Source: 38-11 sp964539975
GTDB lineage: Bacteria; Bacillota; Clostridia; Tissierellales; Dethiosulfatibacteraceae
Direction: 5' to 3'
DNA: 64,000 bases
Assembly: GCA_964539975.1 (NCBI GenBank)
Contig: CAZIKK010000006.1
Location: 47,018-111,017 of the forward strand
The translations under genes and the position numbers were made by a program. Positions 16,252 through 25,707 of this stretch are shown here, in pieces (position 1 is the first letter of the stretch; each line of letters opens with the position of its first letter). The notes under the pieces were generated by a model. The model had not been told where the DNA came from, made no database searches, and saw only the letters and a program-made list of their open reading frames with translations.

Positions 16252-17313
16252 ATGAAAAAAGAAAAGCTTCAAGGAATCAGTTTTTTTGAGAAATACTTAA
16301 CCATCTGGGTGGCTCTATGTATGGTGGCAGGAATAATGATAGGCAGATACTTACCCGAAATACCTGCCTTTTTAGGTCAATTTGAATATGCCAATGTGTC
16401 CATCCCTATTGCCATCTTGATTTGGATCATGATATATCCGATGATGATGAAGGTTGATTTCCAAAGTGTCAGAGATATTCGGAACAACCCCAAGGGACTG
16501 TATGTCACTTGGATCGTCAACTGGTTGATTAAACCGTTCACCATGTTTGGAATCGCTTCATTCTTCTTTTATGTGGTCTTCAAATCCATCATCCCCTCGG
16601 ACCTAGCCCAATGGTATCTAGCAGGAGCCGTACTTCTGGGCGCCGCGCCATGTACTGCCATGGTATTTGTCTGGAGTCATCTTACAAAAGGAAACGCGGC
16701 CTATACGGTAGTTCAAGTGGCTACCAATGATTTAATCATACTGGTGGCATTTACCCCTATCGTTGCTTTTCTGTTGGGTGTCAGTGGCGTAACCGTTCCC
16801 TGGGACACATTGATTCTGTCTGTGGTTCTATTTGTCGTTATTCCACTGACAGCTGGCGCATTGACTCGTAAATCTGTTATCGATAAGCACGGCATTGATT
16901 ACTTCAACCATACCTTTATCAAGAAGTTCAATAATGTCACAGTGGTTGGATTGTTGCTGACGTTAATTATCATATTCTCATTCCAAGGAAATGTGATACT
17001 TGAAAACCCACTACATATTCTTCTCATCGCAATCCCTTTGACCCTACAAACATTTCTTGTGTTCTTCATCGCTTATTTCTGGGCAAAAGCGTGGAAATTA
17101 CCTCATGATGTGGCGGCTCCCGCAGGCATGATTGGGGCATCAAATTTCTTTGAACTAGCTGTTGCCGTTGCTATCGCTTTGTTTGGAGCCACTTCTCCAG
17201 TTGCTTTGGCAACCATTGTGGGTGTATTGGTTGAAGTGCCTGTCATGTTAACATTAGTTAAAATCGCGAACAAAACAACCCATTGGTTTAAACAAGATAA
17301 AGAAATCGCTTAA
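16252..17313 (+). CDS. arsB: ACR3 family arsenite efflux permease
   Basis: About 353 residues with ten hydrophobic segments and ACR3/BASS landmarks: WVALCMVAGIMIGRYLP at the start, AGAVLLGAAPCTAMVFVWS with the essential Cys, and a C-terminal GASNFFELAVAVAIALFG. It exports arsenite or antimonite driven by the proton motive force. Two ATGs (16249 and 16252) follow AGGAGG; either works. It lies between arsR2 and arsC, the normal order of a clostridial ars operon. Gene symbols arsB and acr3 are both used for this family. Confidence 0.93.
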   Translation: MKKEKLQGISFFEKYLTIWVALCMVAGIMIGRYLPEIPAFLGQFEYANVSIPIAILIWIMIYPMMMKVDFQSVRDIRNNPKGLYVTWIVNWLIKPFTMFGIASFFFYVVFKSIIPSDLAQWYLAGAVLLGAAPCTAMVFVWSHLTKGNAAYTVVQVATNDLIILVAFTPIVAFLLGVSGVTVPWDTLILSVVLFVVIPLTAGALTRKSVIDKHGIDYFNHTFIKKFNNVTVVGLLLTLIIIFSFQGNVILENPLHILLIAIPLTLQTFLVFFIAYFWAKAWKLPHDVAAPAGMIGASNFFELAVAVAIALFGATSPVALATIVGVLVEVPVMLTLVKIANKTTHWFKQDKEIA

Positions 17314-17333
17314 TCGTTTTTAGGAGGATTAAT

Positions 17334-17753
17334 ATGAACAAGAAGCCAAAAGTAGCCTTTATATGTGTTCACAACTCTTGCCGAAGCCAAATGGCAGAAG
17401 CGTTGGGGAAGCATTTTGCAGGCCATGTGTTTGAAAGTTACTCAGCCGGCACGGAAGAAAGAACCCAAATCAATCAGGACGCTGTTCGACTAATCAAAGA
17501 ACTTTATTCCATAGACATGGAACAGACACAGCATCCAAAACTACTGCCAGCCATCCCTGAAGTCGACATTGTTATTAAAATGGGCTGCAATGTCATCTGT
17601 CCCTTCTTGCCTAGCCAATATGAAGAGGATTGGGGACTAGACGATCCCACTGGTAAAAGTGATGACGCTTTCAAAATTATCATCGATAAAATAGAGGCAA
17701 ACATCAAGGAACTATCCGAAAAAATCATCGATGGTCGTATTGTCTTGAAATAA
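17334..17753 (+). CDS. arsC: Arsenate reductase, low-molecular-weight phosphatase type
   Basis: A 139-residue enzyme of the LMW-PTP fold with the P-loop CVHNSCRSQMAEA (nucleophilic Cys about 11; Cys 16 also present) and the catalytic Asp in GLDDPTGKSDD. It reduces arsenate to arsenite for export by ACR3. The resolving Cys pair is GCNVICP, a CX3C arrangement shorter than the CX6C of the well-studied S. aureus enzyme. It starts 20 bases after acr3. Its last bases are part of a 14-bp tandem duplication that repeats the stop region. Confidence 0.9.
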   Translation: MNKKPKVAFICVHNSCRSQMAEALGKHFAGHVFESYSAGTEERTQINQDAVRLIKELYSIDMEQTQHPKLLPAIPEVDIVIKMGCNVICPFLPSQYEEDWGLDDPTGKSDDAFKIIIDKIEANIKELSEKIIDGRIVLK

Positions 17754-17772
17754 TTGTCTTGAAATAATTGTC
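17739..17772 (+). repeat. 14-bp tandem duplication at the arsC stop
   Basis: The unit ATTGTCTTGAAATA occurs at 17739-17752 and 17753-17766, with a partial third copy (ATTGTC) to 17772. It repeats the last codons of arsC and reaches the end of the convergent peptidase gene, probably a small slippage event. Confidence 0.85.
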
Positions 17773-19780
17773 ATAGATACTTCTGAAACCAGTGAATCAT
17801 TTCTTGATAGTGGCGAATTCTAAGGTGCATTTCGCCGCTATTAAGCAAATTATGGTTGGATTTTGGAAACAATACCATCCTAACTGGCAATTCTGGATGT
17901 GTGTCTTTTATGGCTACAAATAATTGATGGGCTCCTTCCACAGGACACCGCATATCGTTTTCGCTATGAAGTATCAAGAATGGAATATTGATTTTTTCCG
18001 CATAGGCAACTGGCGATTTTCTTATTTGATTGACCATGAAATCTGTGAAACTGTCAAAATCCTTTGATGATCCTGCCATATCTGAACTTGCATAACTGAT
18101 CAAAAAATTTGTAAGGCTACGTTGTGTGACTGCTGCTTTGAACTTGTTTGTGTGGGCAGCCAACCAATTGGTCATGTACCCTCCATAGCTTCCACCTGTG
18201 ACCCCAATCCGATTTGAATCAATCCAATCCATTTTTCTGCAAGCCTCATCTACAAATTGCAATAAATCGTACATCGCTATGTTATCAAATGCTTTCACCA
18301 TATCTTGATGTTTGGCTCCATAACCTGAGCTTCCTCTCGGGTTGCACATCATCACAGCAAATCCTTGTGCCGCAAGAATCTGATGCTCATAAGTCAGTGC
18401 ATATCCATAAAAGGGTGTGGGCCCTCCATGAACATACAAAATGGCTGGATACTTTTTATCCTTTTCTCTTTTTTGAGGCGGGATGATCCATCCTTGAATC
18501 TTGCCTTCGCCATCTAAAGTGTCTACCCACATCTCTACTGGATGACTCATTTGAATCTTCTTTAGCCAAGGATTGCTCTCAACAAGAATCGTTTCCTGTC
18601 CTGTCTTCCTATCTATTTCATAAATCTGTGGTGTTTGAACGAAAGTACCTTTTGATGCAATGATCTTGTCATCAGCCACTTTCTCAATACTCCTAAAGCT
18701 ATGCTGGCCTGATGTAATCTTGGTTATAAAGGGTTCTCCTGTCAATGAAGCGCAGTAGATATCACATGCTCCTTGCCAGCCAGAAATAAAGAATAACGTA
18801 TCCCCTTTTTCATTGATTTGAGCGTTGGTGTTTTTTGATCCATAATTTTCACTATTATATATAAAGCATGTAGCCTCGTGACAAGGTGCCTCTACAGGAA
18901 ATATGTTGGTGATTTCACCACCTTCAGACGGCATCGTGTACAAAAGAGTTCTTGGCATGCCTCCTTCCAAGCTAGGTGCTAGTGCACCAAACACTAGTTT
19001 GGCACCGTCCGGTGTGAACAATGGATAAAAAGGAACTGGATAATAGGCAATCCAAACACTCTCTGTCAACCGTTCAATGACGCCATCCGCCAATGTTACC
19101 GAAAATAAATCCATTGCTATGCTTTCATTTTTGTTTCTACATCGGTTACTTGCAAACACAATTCGTTTACCATCTGGTGACCAAGTTGGCATAACATGAT
19201 CGCGGTCTCCCTCTGTCAAACAAGTTATTTTTCCTGTTTCTACATCTGCAATCCATAGCTGTGTGGACTGTTTTTTGGAAAATCCCATGGCTTCTTCCGA
19301 TTTATAGCCATAATCCTCAATAATGACAGGTTTTTTCAAGGCCTTGTTTTCATAATGGGCTACCCCTCTCTGTTGATCTGCCTTGTCAGACATAGCATAA
19401 GCCAAAAAAGCGACAAATTGACCATCGGGTGACCAAACAACGTCTCTTACACCTCTAAAGCCTTCTGTCAACTGTTTAGCACGTCCTTCTTTAAGAGAAT
19501 AAATAAAAATTTGAAAATCATTGGTTGTCTTGGACAGTAAGGAAAGATGCTTTCCATCAGGAGAAATTTGAGGGTTTGTTTCTTTTAAGCCACCAACCGA
19601 AATCTTTTTCTCTGTCTGTGTTTTTAAGTCTTTTACATAAATTTCTTGTCTATAACCTGTCTTTCCCTTTTTGGCATAGCTTAATGTGTATGCCATCAGT
19701 GCATCTTCCAAATGACAATCAAAGGCTCCAACATATTTCATTTTATAGTAATCTTGCAAATCAGACACCTTTTTCATCAT
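17771..19780 (-). CDS. S9 family prolyl oligopeptidase/acylaminoacyl-peptidase (first)
   Basis: About 669 residues. The N-terminal half is a beta-propeller with repeated WSPDG-type blades (WSPDGQFVAFLAY, WSPDGKRIVFASN). The C-terminal alpha/beta hydrolase has the catalytic Ser in GVTGGSYGGYM, Asp in HSENDMRCP and His in KSNHNLL. Such enzymes clip short peptides in the cytoplasm, often releasing N-terminal residues. GAGGAGGG precedes the adjacent ATGs at 19780 and 19777, and the longer reading from 19807 is rejected. It overlaps the upstream S9 gene by 20 bases, so the two are translationally coupled. Confidence 0.9.
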   Translation of the reverse strand: MMKKVSDLQDYYKMKYVGAFDCHLEDALMAYTLSYAKKGKTGYRQEIYVKDLKTQTEKKISVGGLKETNPQISPDGKHLSLLSKTTNDFQIFIYSLKEGRAKQLTEGFRGVRDVVWSPDGQFVAFLAYAMSDKADQQRGVAHYENKALKKPVIIEDYGYKSEEAMGFSKKQSTQLWIADVETGKITCLTEGDRDHVMPTWSPDGKRIVFASNRCRNKNESIAMDLFSVTLADGVIERLTESVWIAYYPVPFYPLFTPDGAKLVFGALAPSLEGGMPRTLLYTMPSEGGEITNIFPVEAPCHEATCFIYNSENYGSKNTNAQINEKGDTLFFISGWQGACDIYCASLTGEPFITKITSGQHSFRSIEKVADDKIIASKGTFVQTPQIYEIDRKTGQETILVESNPWLKKIQMSHPVEMWVDTLDGEGKIQGWIIPPQKREKDKKYPAILYVHGGPTPFYGYALTYEHQILAAQGFAVMMCNPRGSSGYGAKHQDMVKAFDNIAMYDLLQFVDEACRKMDWIDSNRIGVTGGSYGGYMTNWLAAHTNKFKAAVTQRSLTNFLISYASSDMAGSSKDFDSFTDFMVNQIRKSPVAYAEKINIPFLILHSENDMRCPVEGAHQLFVAIKDTHPELPVRMVLFPKSNHNLLNSGEMHLRIRHYQEMIHWFQKYL

Positions 19781-21812
19781 TCCCTCCTCTAGACAAATAC
19801 AATTCAAACCAAGAGACTATTTCCTTCAGGTGGTACATTTGGTTGAATGTATTTCCAGTTCTAGTTATTTCATGATTTTCACCTGGAAAAGCCACTAGTC
19901 GCACAGGAATTTCCGGTCTTCTATCTTTCATGGCTATAAAAAACTGCTCGGCTTGTTCGAAAGAGCACCGGTAATCTTCAGTCCCATGAAGGATCAACAA
20001 AGGAGTTTCAATTTGATCAATCATTCTCAAAGTGGTTGATCTTCCCTTTGCTCTATCTGTCAACATTTTTAACATGGTCGTAAAATGCTGATCCGTTTGA
20101 ACAAACCCCATATCTCCCGTCCCGTATGAAGTGGCTAAATTGCATAATGTCCTTTGAGTAACCGCCGCCTTAAATCTATTGCTTGATCCAATCATCCGAT
20201 TAGTCATATGCCCACCATAGCTACCTCCGGTGACACCTGCCCTTTCCAGATCAAACTGGTATGTTTCAACAGCCACCTCCAAAAACTTATCCAGATCTTC
20301 CATCGACTCTTTTCCCCATGAGTAACCATTTTTTCTAAAGTTGCTTCCATAGCCTCCGCTTCCTCTAGGATCACACAAAACAACTCCAAAACCTTTTGAA
20401 GCCAAGTAATGGGCTTCAAACCAAAAATCATGGCCATAACTGATTTCTGGACCTCCATGAATATAGAGGATGACAGGTGCTTTTAAGCCCTCTTCCCTAT
20501 TTTGTGATTCATAAACGAATCCCTGAATTTCTGACGAACCGTCTTTTGTGCTCGTTTTAAGTTCTGCTGGTTGCTCCAGCAACACCTCATTTATCCAAGG
20601 ATTGGAGTATGTCAATCTTTTCTCTGTTCCATTTGTAAGATCCAACACATAGACTTCGGCTAAAGTTGTACCCTCTCCTCTTATATAAACTAGTTTTCCA
20701 TCGACTGGTGGACAAAAGGAATGAACCGACCCTTTCTCAGGTGTTATCCGTCTACCCTGTTGCTCTTGAACATCAAATCGATAAACCGTATCCGTCCCCT
20801 TAAAGCATGATAGCACCCATAGTACTTGATCTTGGTCACTCAAAGCCAAAGGTGGATTTAGCCTGCCGTTTTGTGTTCTGACCATCGCATATCCTCCCAC
20901 GCCATCTATCTGTTCAGAGGCTTTTATGAGAGGTTTTTCTTTGTTGTTATTAATTGAGAAAACTATTGGCACGATTTCATAGACGCTCTGTTCATTTTTT
21001 TGATATTTTGATAGCATGATCTGTTGGCCATCTTTTGTAAAAACAGCAGGTGTTGTATCTTGAATCATCCATTCTTCTGTAAGCTGCTTCATCTGTTCAC
21101 CCTTTTTATTGCATATAAAGAGTTGACTTTTCGTTGCTTTGGCATGAAGATACGGTCTCCCAAAGAATGCTATCTGCTTGCCATCAGAAGACCACACAGG
21201 TTTGAAGTAATGCGTCGTTCCTTTTGTTAAAATAGTTGCTTTTCCTCTTTCTAGGTCTACAACCCCAATATGTTCATAGCTGCCATCTATCATGCCATAA
21301 GTATGGTCGAATTTATACATTAAATCTTCTACCACCATCGGTTCTGTTTCTCTTTCAGCCTTTTTGCGTTCCTTCTCTTCTCGTGACATGGGAACAAAAG
21401 CTTGTTCTTCATCTAATGGCCACATTTTTGTTGTAAAAACAATATCTTGGCTGTTTGGTGACCAATTGTAATCAATCACACCGTTTCTTAGTGTCGTGAG
21501 TTGTCGTGAGTTTCCTTGCATTCGATCTAAAATCCAAATCTGATTTTCATCGCTACTATCGGATAAATAGGCTAGCCATCTGCCATCTGGTGAGTATTTA
21601 GGCAAATCCTCACTACTCATTTTCTCATCATTCAGCCTTATTTCCTCTTCCCCGCCAATGGATGTGATTCGTATTTTCGATAGAAAACCTCCTGTATCCT
21701 GCCTCGCTTTTTTAAGAACATAGGCGACTTCTGTTCCTTCCGGAGATACGTCCGGAGAGGATACATAAGCTATTTTTATTAAATCTTCAATTGATAATGC
21801 TCTCTTCTTCAT
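19761..21812 (-). CDS. S9 family prolyl oligopeptidase/acylaminoacyl-peptidase (second)
   Basis: A 683-residue paralog of the downstream gene with the same plan: propeller blades (SPDGRWLAYLSDSS, WSPNSQDIVFTT, WSSDGKQIAFFG), then a hydrolase domain with Ser in GVTGGSYGGHM, Asp in HGTEDYRCS and His in PGENHEI. The sequences diverge widely outside the core, so this is an old duplication with probably different peptide preference. It sits 41 bases after the HExxH peptidase gene in a three-gene peptidase operon on the minus strand. Confidence 0.9.
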   Translation of the reverse strand: MKKRALSIEDLIKIAYVSSPDVSPEGTEVAYVLKKARQDTGGFLSKIRITSIGGEEEIRLNDEKMSSEDLPKYSPDGRWLAYLSDSSDENQIWILDRMQGNSRQLTTLRNGVIDYNWSPNSQDIVFTTKMWPLDEEQAFVPMSREEKERKKAERETEPMVVEDLMYKFDHTYGMIDGSYEHIGVVDLERGKATILTKGTTHYFKPVWSSDGKQIAFFGRPYLHAKATKSQLFICNKKGEQMKQLTEEWMIQDTTPAVFTKDGQQIMLSKYQKNEQSVYEIVPIVFSINNNKEKPLIKASEQIDGVGGYAMVRTQNGRLNPPLALSDQDQVLWVLSCFKGTDTVYRFDVQEQQGRRITPEKGSVHSFCPPVDGKLVYIRGEGTTLAEVYVLDLTNGTEKRLTYSNPWINEVLLEQPAELKTSTKDGSSEIQGFVYESQNREEGLKAPVILYIHGGPEISYGHDFWFEAHYLASKGFGVVLCDPRGSGGYGSNFRKNGYSWGKESMEDLDKFLEVAVETYQFDLERAGVTGGSYGGHMTNRMIGSSNRFKAAVTQRTLCNLATSYGTGDMGFVQTDQHFTTMLKMLTDRAKGRSTTLRMIDQIETPLLILHGTEDYRCSFEQAEQFFIAMKDRRPEIPVRLVAFPGENHEITRTGNTFNQMYHLKEIVSWFELYLSRGGNDEKGV

Positions 21813-21853
21813 TTTTTATCCTCACTATGTGGTCCATCCTGTATTGGTATTGA

Positions 21854-23275
21854 TTAAACAATGGGTGTTTTTACGTCAGCATTTATCTCCCATACAAATC
21901 CTTCTACTTTCTTTTTTGTGTCTTCCAGTTCTATTTCTTTTTGAGTGACTTTAAAAGCCCCTCCAAAGGCACTTGGGTCCGGAACAATCAATTGCCCAGA
22001 AATCATGTTTTCATAATCAATAATGGCCTGCTCTCCAATAAAGGACTTGACCTGTTCTAACCAGTTATCTACTGTTGGTTTTGTTCCTTTTCTTGCAATA
22101 TCAAGAATGAACAGGACCACATCGTCCAATGATTTTTGATTGCCCGTTGCTTTTTTAATTTGTGCATCTACATTGGCTAAATAGAAGAACCCTCTACCGT
22201 AAGGAACCACTTGCGTTCTTCGATCCTCCCAGTACAACTTTCCCAACTCTTTATTAGACAAGCTCCTCATAGAATTGAAGTAGTACTTTTCTGCTCGCTT
22301 TTCTATTTGTTTCAAAATATCTTCCACTGTTGACACCCCTGCACGATAGGGCAATACCACACTGTAATACTCTGCTGTTCCTTCATTATACCATGTTGCA
22401 TAACCTGGTGGTTCATCCGGTATGTTGGGCCAGTTATGAGCCATTTCATGAGCCAACAAGTTCTGCATACTCTCCACTGTTGTTTCTGTTGCATGGCTGT
22501 ATCCAAACATAAAAGATCTCGCTGCAGCCGTTCCGCCTCCACTTTTTTCAAAAGGATCTCTTCTAACAAAAATTCTATAGGTACCTTCTCTATCTTTAAA
22601 GAATTTTGACATGTAGTTAAACAAGGTCTGTGTTCGTCGAGCTACTTTTTTAACATCAAAGGGTGGATCAGAGAACCAATACAGGCCAAAATCTCCTTCT
22701 TCAACCGATCTTACCAATCCGACTGCATAGTAGCTAAACTGGATAGTAGACGGCTGACATTCTTTCTTAACCTGTCCTTTTCCAAAGCTCCAAACCCCTT
22801 GGCTTCCTTTCGGCATTTGAGATAAATCCCAGTTCAACTCAAAATCAACCATATGCTCCACTTTTGGAACTGCTAGAAAAGTAAGTCCTGCACCATTTAC
22901 CCCACCTTTTTCGGATCGAAAATCGAAGTAGGGGCTTGACGTATAATCCTTTGGCAACTGTCGAGGAATGACTCTGTAACAATATCGAATATCTCCTTTT
23001 GTTTTTCTATGAACTATCCAGTCTCTTGTTTCCACAAAACTGCGTTCACCACTTTTCTTATTCTGTGTTGTCAAGACTTCTCCTTGGTCATCGTTAACCA
23101 CCAATTCTTTCGTAATAGGACAAAACGGTATGTTCACTGTCTTTTCATTAATGAAACAAACTGCCTCACCTTCATCAATATCAATGCCTTCAAGGGTGGC
23201 CTCAATATCCATGTGCGTGACACGGTCTATTTCCCAAAAGGGCTTGATTGCAACTCTAAACTTAGGCATGCTCAT
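21854..23275 (-). CDS. M1/M61-like zinc aminopeptidase-type protein
   Basis: About 473 residues from the ATG at 23275, which follows GAGGAGG; the longer reading from 23323 lacks a ribosome binding site. The zinc motif HEMAHNW (residues about 276-282) and the downstream YNEGTAEYY glutamate give the gluzincin HExxH...E pattern, and a PDZ-free N-terminal beta region precedes it, as in M61-like peptidases. No signal peptide is seen, so it is probably cytoplasmic. Position before two S9 peptidases suggests stepwise peptide hydrolysis. The exact family (M1 or M61) is uncertain. Confidence 0.75.
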   Translation of the reverse strand: MSMPKFRVAIKPFWEIDRVTHMDIEATLEGIDIDEGEAVCFINEKTVNIPFCPITKELVVNDDQGEVLTTQNKKSGERSFVETRDWIVHRKTKGDIRYCYRVIPRQLPKDYTSSPYFDFRSEKGGVNGAGLTFLAVPKVEHMVDFELNWDLSQMPKGSQGVWSFGKGQVKKECQPSTIQFSYYAVGLVRSVEEGDFGLYWFSDPPFDVKKVARRTQTLFNYMSKFFKDREGTYRIFVRRDPFEKSGGGTAAARSFMFGYSHATETTVESMQNLLAHEMAHNWPNIPDEPPGYATWYNEGTAEYYSVVLPYRAGVSTVEDILKQIEKRAEKYYFNSMRSLSNKELGKLYWEDRRTQVVPYGRGFFYLANVDAQIKKATGNQKSLDDVVLFILDIARKGTKPTVDNWLEQVKSFIGEQAIIDYENMISGQLIVPDPSAFGGAFKVTQKEIELEDTKKKVEGFVWEINADVKTPIV

Positions 23276-23416
23276 GTTTTCCTCCTCTTTACTTTCATGT
23301 TGTTTGAACAAAATAGTTGACAAATTGTAAGCTACTCTTCATAAAGAACCCTTGCTATTTGGACGCTGTTGAAATATTATAAAAATAACCGATAACATTC
23401 GTTAAGGAGCTATGAG

Positions 23417-24070
23417 ATGTATCTGAAAGCAAATAAAAATGAGGTTCTTCAATTGTTAACAAACTTAGCCGAAGGTATTTCCAGTATTTTCGGACCAAAT
23501 TGCGAAACCCTTATTCAGGATATCAGTCTGGATTCTCATCCAATCCTTGCCATATTCAACAATCATGTCAGTGGCAGACAAGTTGGTTCAACTGAAGACA
23601 TTTTCGGCAATTCGAAATCTGCTCCCGGCAGTCATCTGTACTTGGATGCTACTTATGTGAATAAACTGGTCGTCCGACCTGATGGTAAGAAAATCAAGAG
23701 TACTACTTTTAGCATAAAAGGAGACGATTATTGCTTTGCTTTGGGGATCAATTTTGACTACACCGCTTTGTCAGCAGCAGAGAATATTCTCAACAATTTG
23801 ACAAGTGTTGAAGATTATCTGTCGACTGCAATGATGCAGACTCGCAAAACCCGACTTGAAGAAATATTTGATTCCTGTATTGAAATTCTAGGAAAACCTG
23901 TCGAGAAAATGAGCAAAAATGATCGCATTTCTCTCATGATGTTGTTAAAAAAAGAAAATGCGTTCAATTACCAAAAATCCGTTCCTTTTATCGCAGACAA
24001 ATTGAATGTGTCTCGGTATACCATTTACAAAGATTTAAAAGATATCAAGGAATTAGACATTAACTTTTAG
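23417..24070 (+). CDS. YheO-like PAS and helix-turn-helix regulator
   Basis: A 217-residue regulator with an N-terminal YheO-type PAS-like domain (LAEGISSIFGPNCETLIQDIS, HVSGRQVGS, STTFSIKGDDYCFALGINFDYT) and a C-terminal HTH (VPFIADKLNVSRYTIYKDLKDIKELD). It is divergent from the peptidase operon and convergent with the aminotransferase, overlapping the latter's end by 11 bases. Its placement between the peptidase and peptide-transport operons makes both candidate targets. The ligand is unknown. Confidence 0.83.
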   Translation: MYLKANKNEVLQLLTNLAEGISSIFGPNCETLIQDISLDSHPILAIFNNHVSGRQVGSTEDIFGNSKSAPGSHLYLDATYVNKLVVRPDGKKIKSTTFSIKGDDYCFALGINFDYTALSAAENILNNLTSVEDYLSTAMMQTRKTRLEEIFDSCIEILGKPVEKMSKNDRISLMMLLKKENAFNYQKSVPFIADKLNVSRYTIYKDLKDIKELDINF

Positions 24071-25244
24071 CAACTTTCAATAAATAGTTCAAAGACTTTT
24101 TTATCTCATGTCTTGGTGCTGCAATGTTCATTCTCATGAAGCCTGCTTCACCCCCGTATTCATCTCCTGTGTCCAACAAAAACAAAGCCTCATCAAAAAG
24201 AAATTCTCTTAGCGCTTTATCCTCCCGTTTCATTCCGCTAAAGTCAATCCACAACACATATGTCCCTTCAGGTTTTCGTACTTTTACCTTAGGAAAATGC
24301 TCTCTAAAAAATTTATCGATATACTGATAATTGCCATATACATATGAGCGCATTTCTCTCAACCAATCGGCACCTTCCTGTGTATAAGCACCTACCAATG
24401 CAGCGTGAGCAAAAGGATCGATGCTTCCAAAATGGTCTGTCTGTCTTTGTCTTAAAAACGCTCTTCTCACCTGATCATTTGGGATGATCACATTTGCATG
24501 GTTGATTCCTGTCATGCTAAATGCCTTTCCTAACGAGGTGCAGGTTATGTTTCTTGAATCAGTCCTGGCAATTTTGCTATAAGGCACAACCATATTGCCT
24601 TCAAAAACAACTTCTGAAAATATTTCGTCACTAAACACAAGGATGTCGTTAGCGACAGCAAGTTCGTCGATGGTTTGTAAATCTTCCCTTTTCCATATTG
24701 ACCCCGTTGGATTATTGGGGTTGCACACAACCAGTATTTTGGCTTTTGGTCGTTTCATTTTTTCACTTAAATCATCAAAATCGATTGTATACGACTCTCC
24801 ATTGTCTATCAATTGGCTTTGGATGACTTGTCTTCCATTATGCTGTGCAGCAGCAATATATCGATTATAACCCGGCGTCATAACAATCACAGCATCTCCA
24901 ACTTCTGTGAAAGCACGGATTGTTGTAGCAAGTGAAAAAATGGTGCCATATGTAGGTATGACCCATTCTTTATCAACCAGATAATCTCTCTGTGAACTCA
25001 ACCACCACTTTACACGGTTCAAATAATCATCTGTACAGATTGTATACCCAAAGAGCCCATTTTCAACAAGCTTTGACAAAGCGTCCAAAATAGCTGGCGC
25101 CGTCTTAAAATCGAATTCTGCTCCCCAGTAACTGATAAACCCTTTTTCTGTAATTCTTTCTGAATTAAAAGCTGCTTTTAAATTCCCCATGTCTTTACGA
25201 GATACTGTTGTCTCAAAATCATACCTCACAACTATTTCCCCCAT
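24060..25244 (-). CDS. MalY/PatB-type PLP-dependent C-S lyase or aminotransferase
   Basis: A 394-residue fold-type I PLP enzyme. Features are GTIFSLATTIRAFT, VCNPNNPTGSIW, FSDEIFSEVVFEG and the PLP lysine in TSLGKAFSMTG. This is the MalY/PatB subgroup, which includes cystathionine beta-lyases and aminotransferases. The first ATG overlaps the end of the RidA gene by 13 bases; a GTG at 25229, spaced behind GGGGGA, is an alternative start. Following RidA, which removes the reactive enamine released by PLP lyases, it suggests beta-elimination chemistry on imported amino acids or peptides. Confidence 0.82.
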   Translation of the reverse strand: MGEIVVRYDFETTVSRKDMGNLKAAFNSERITEKGFISYWGAEFDFKTAPAILDALSKLVENGLFGYTICTDDYLNRVKWWLSSQRDYLVDKEWVIPTYGTIFSLATTIRAFTEVGDAVIVMTPGYNRYIAAAQHNGRQVIQSQLIDNGESYTIDFDDLSEKMKRPKAKILVVCNPNNPTGSIWKREDLQTIDELAVANDILVFSDEIFSEVVFEGNMVVPYSKIARTDSRNITCTSLGKAFSMTGINHANVIIPNDQVRRAFLRQRQTDHFGSIDPFAHAALVGAYTQEGADWLREMRSYVYGNYQYIDKFFREHFPKVKVRKPEGTYVLWIDFSGMKREDKALREFLFDEALFLLDTGDEYGGEAGFMRMNIAAPRHEIKKSLNYLLKVAKS

Positions 25245-25696
25245 ATTTCAAATATTCCTTCAATTTCCACCGATACATCCAAAGGTAGTTGATTTGTTCC
25301 AACAGCACTTCTTGCTTGTCGCCCGGATTCACCCCAAACATCATACAGCAACTGAGATGCCGCGTTGACAACCAGATGTTGTTTGTCAAACCCCACATCA
25401 CTGCTAACAAATGCCAGTATCTTGGTTACTTCCTTAATCTCATCCAAGTTTCCCAAATAATATTTCAATGCAGCTAACATGTTGATTGCACACAAACGGG
25501 CCGCTTCCTGACCATAGGCGAGATCTCTTTCCTTTCCAATCTTACCGGTGAAGACAGGTTTTCCATCTATTGATGGAATCTGGCCTGAAACATAAAGGGT
25601 ATTTCCACATTGCTTCACCGGCACGTACATTGCTCCCGGTGGTGAAGATTCTGGCAATTCTATTCCCAGTTTTTTTATTCTTTCTTCAATTCTCAT
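25232..25696 (-). CDS. RidA/YjgF family enamine deaminase
   Basis: A 154-residue member of the longer RidA-like group (VKQCGNTLYVSGQIPSIDGKP, GQEAARLCAINMLAALK, QARSAVGTNQLPLDVSVEIEGIFE). The conserved Arg that binds the carboxylate of 2-aminoacrylate is present in RSAVG. RidA hydrolyses toxic enamine or imine intermediates made by PLP enzymes, matching the coupled MalY-like gene. It lies 11 bases after oppF in the transport operon. Confidence 0.88.
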   Translation of the reverse strand: MRIEERIKKLGIELPESSPPGAMYVPVKQCGNTLYVSGQIPSIDGKPVFTGKIGKERDLAYGQEAARLCAINMLAALKYYLGNLDEIKEVTKILAFVSSDVGFDKQHLVVNAASQLLYDVWGESGRQARSAVGTNQLPLDVSVEIEGIFEIWGK

Positions 25697-25707
25697 TTTT
25701 CAACCTC

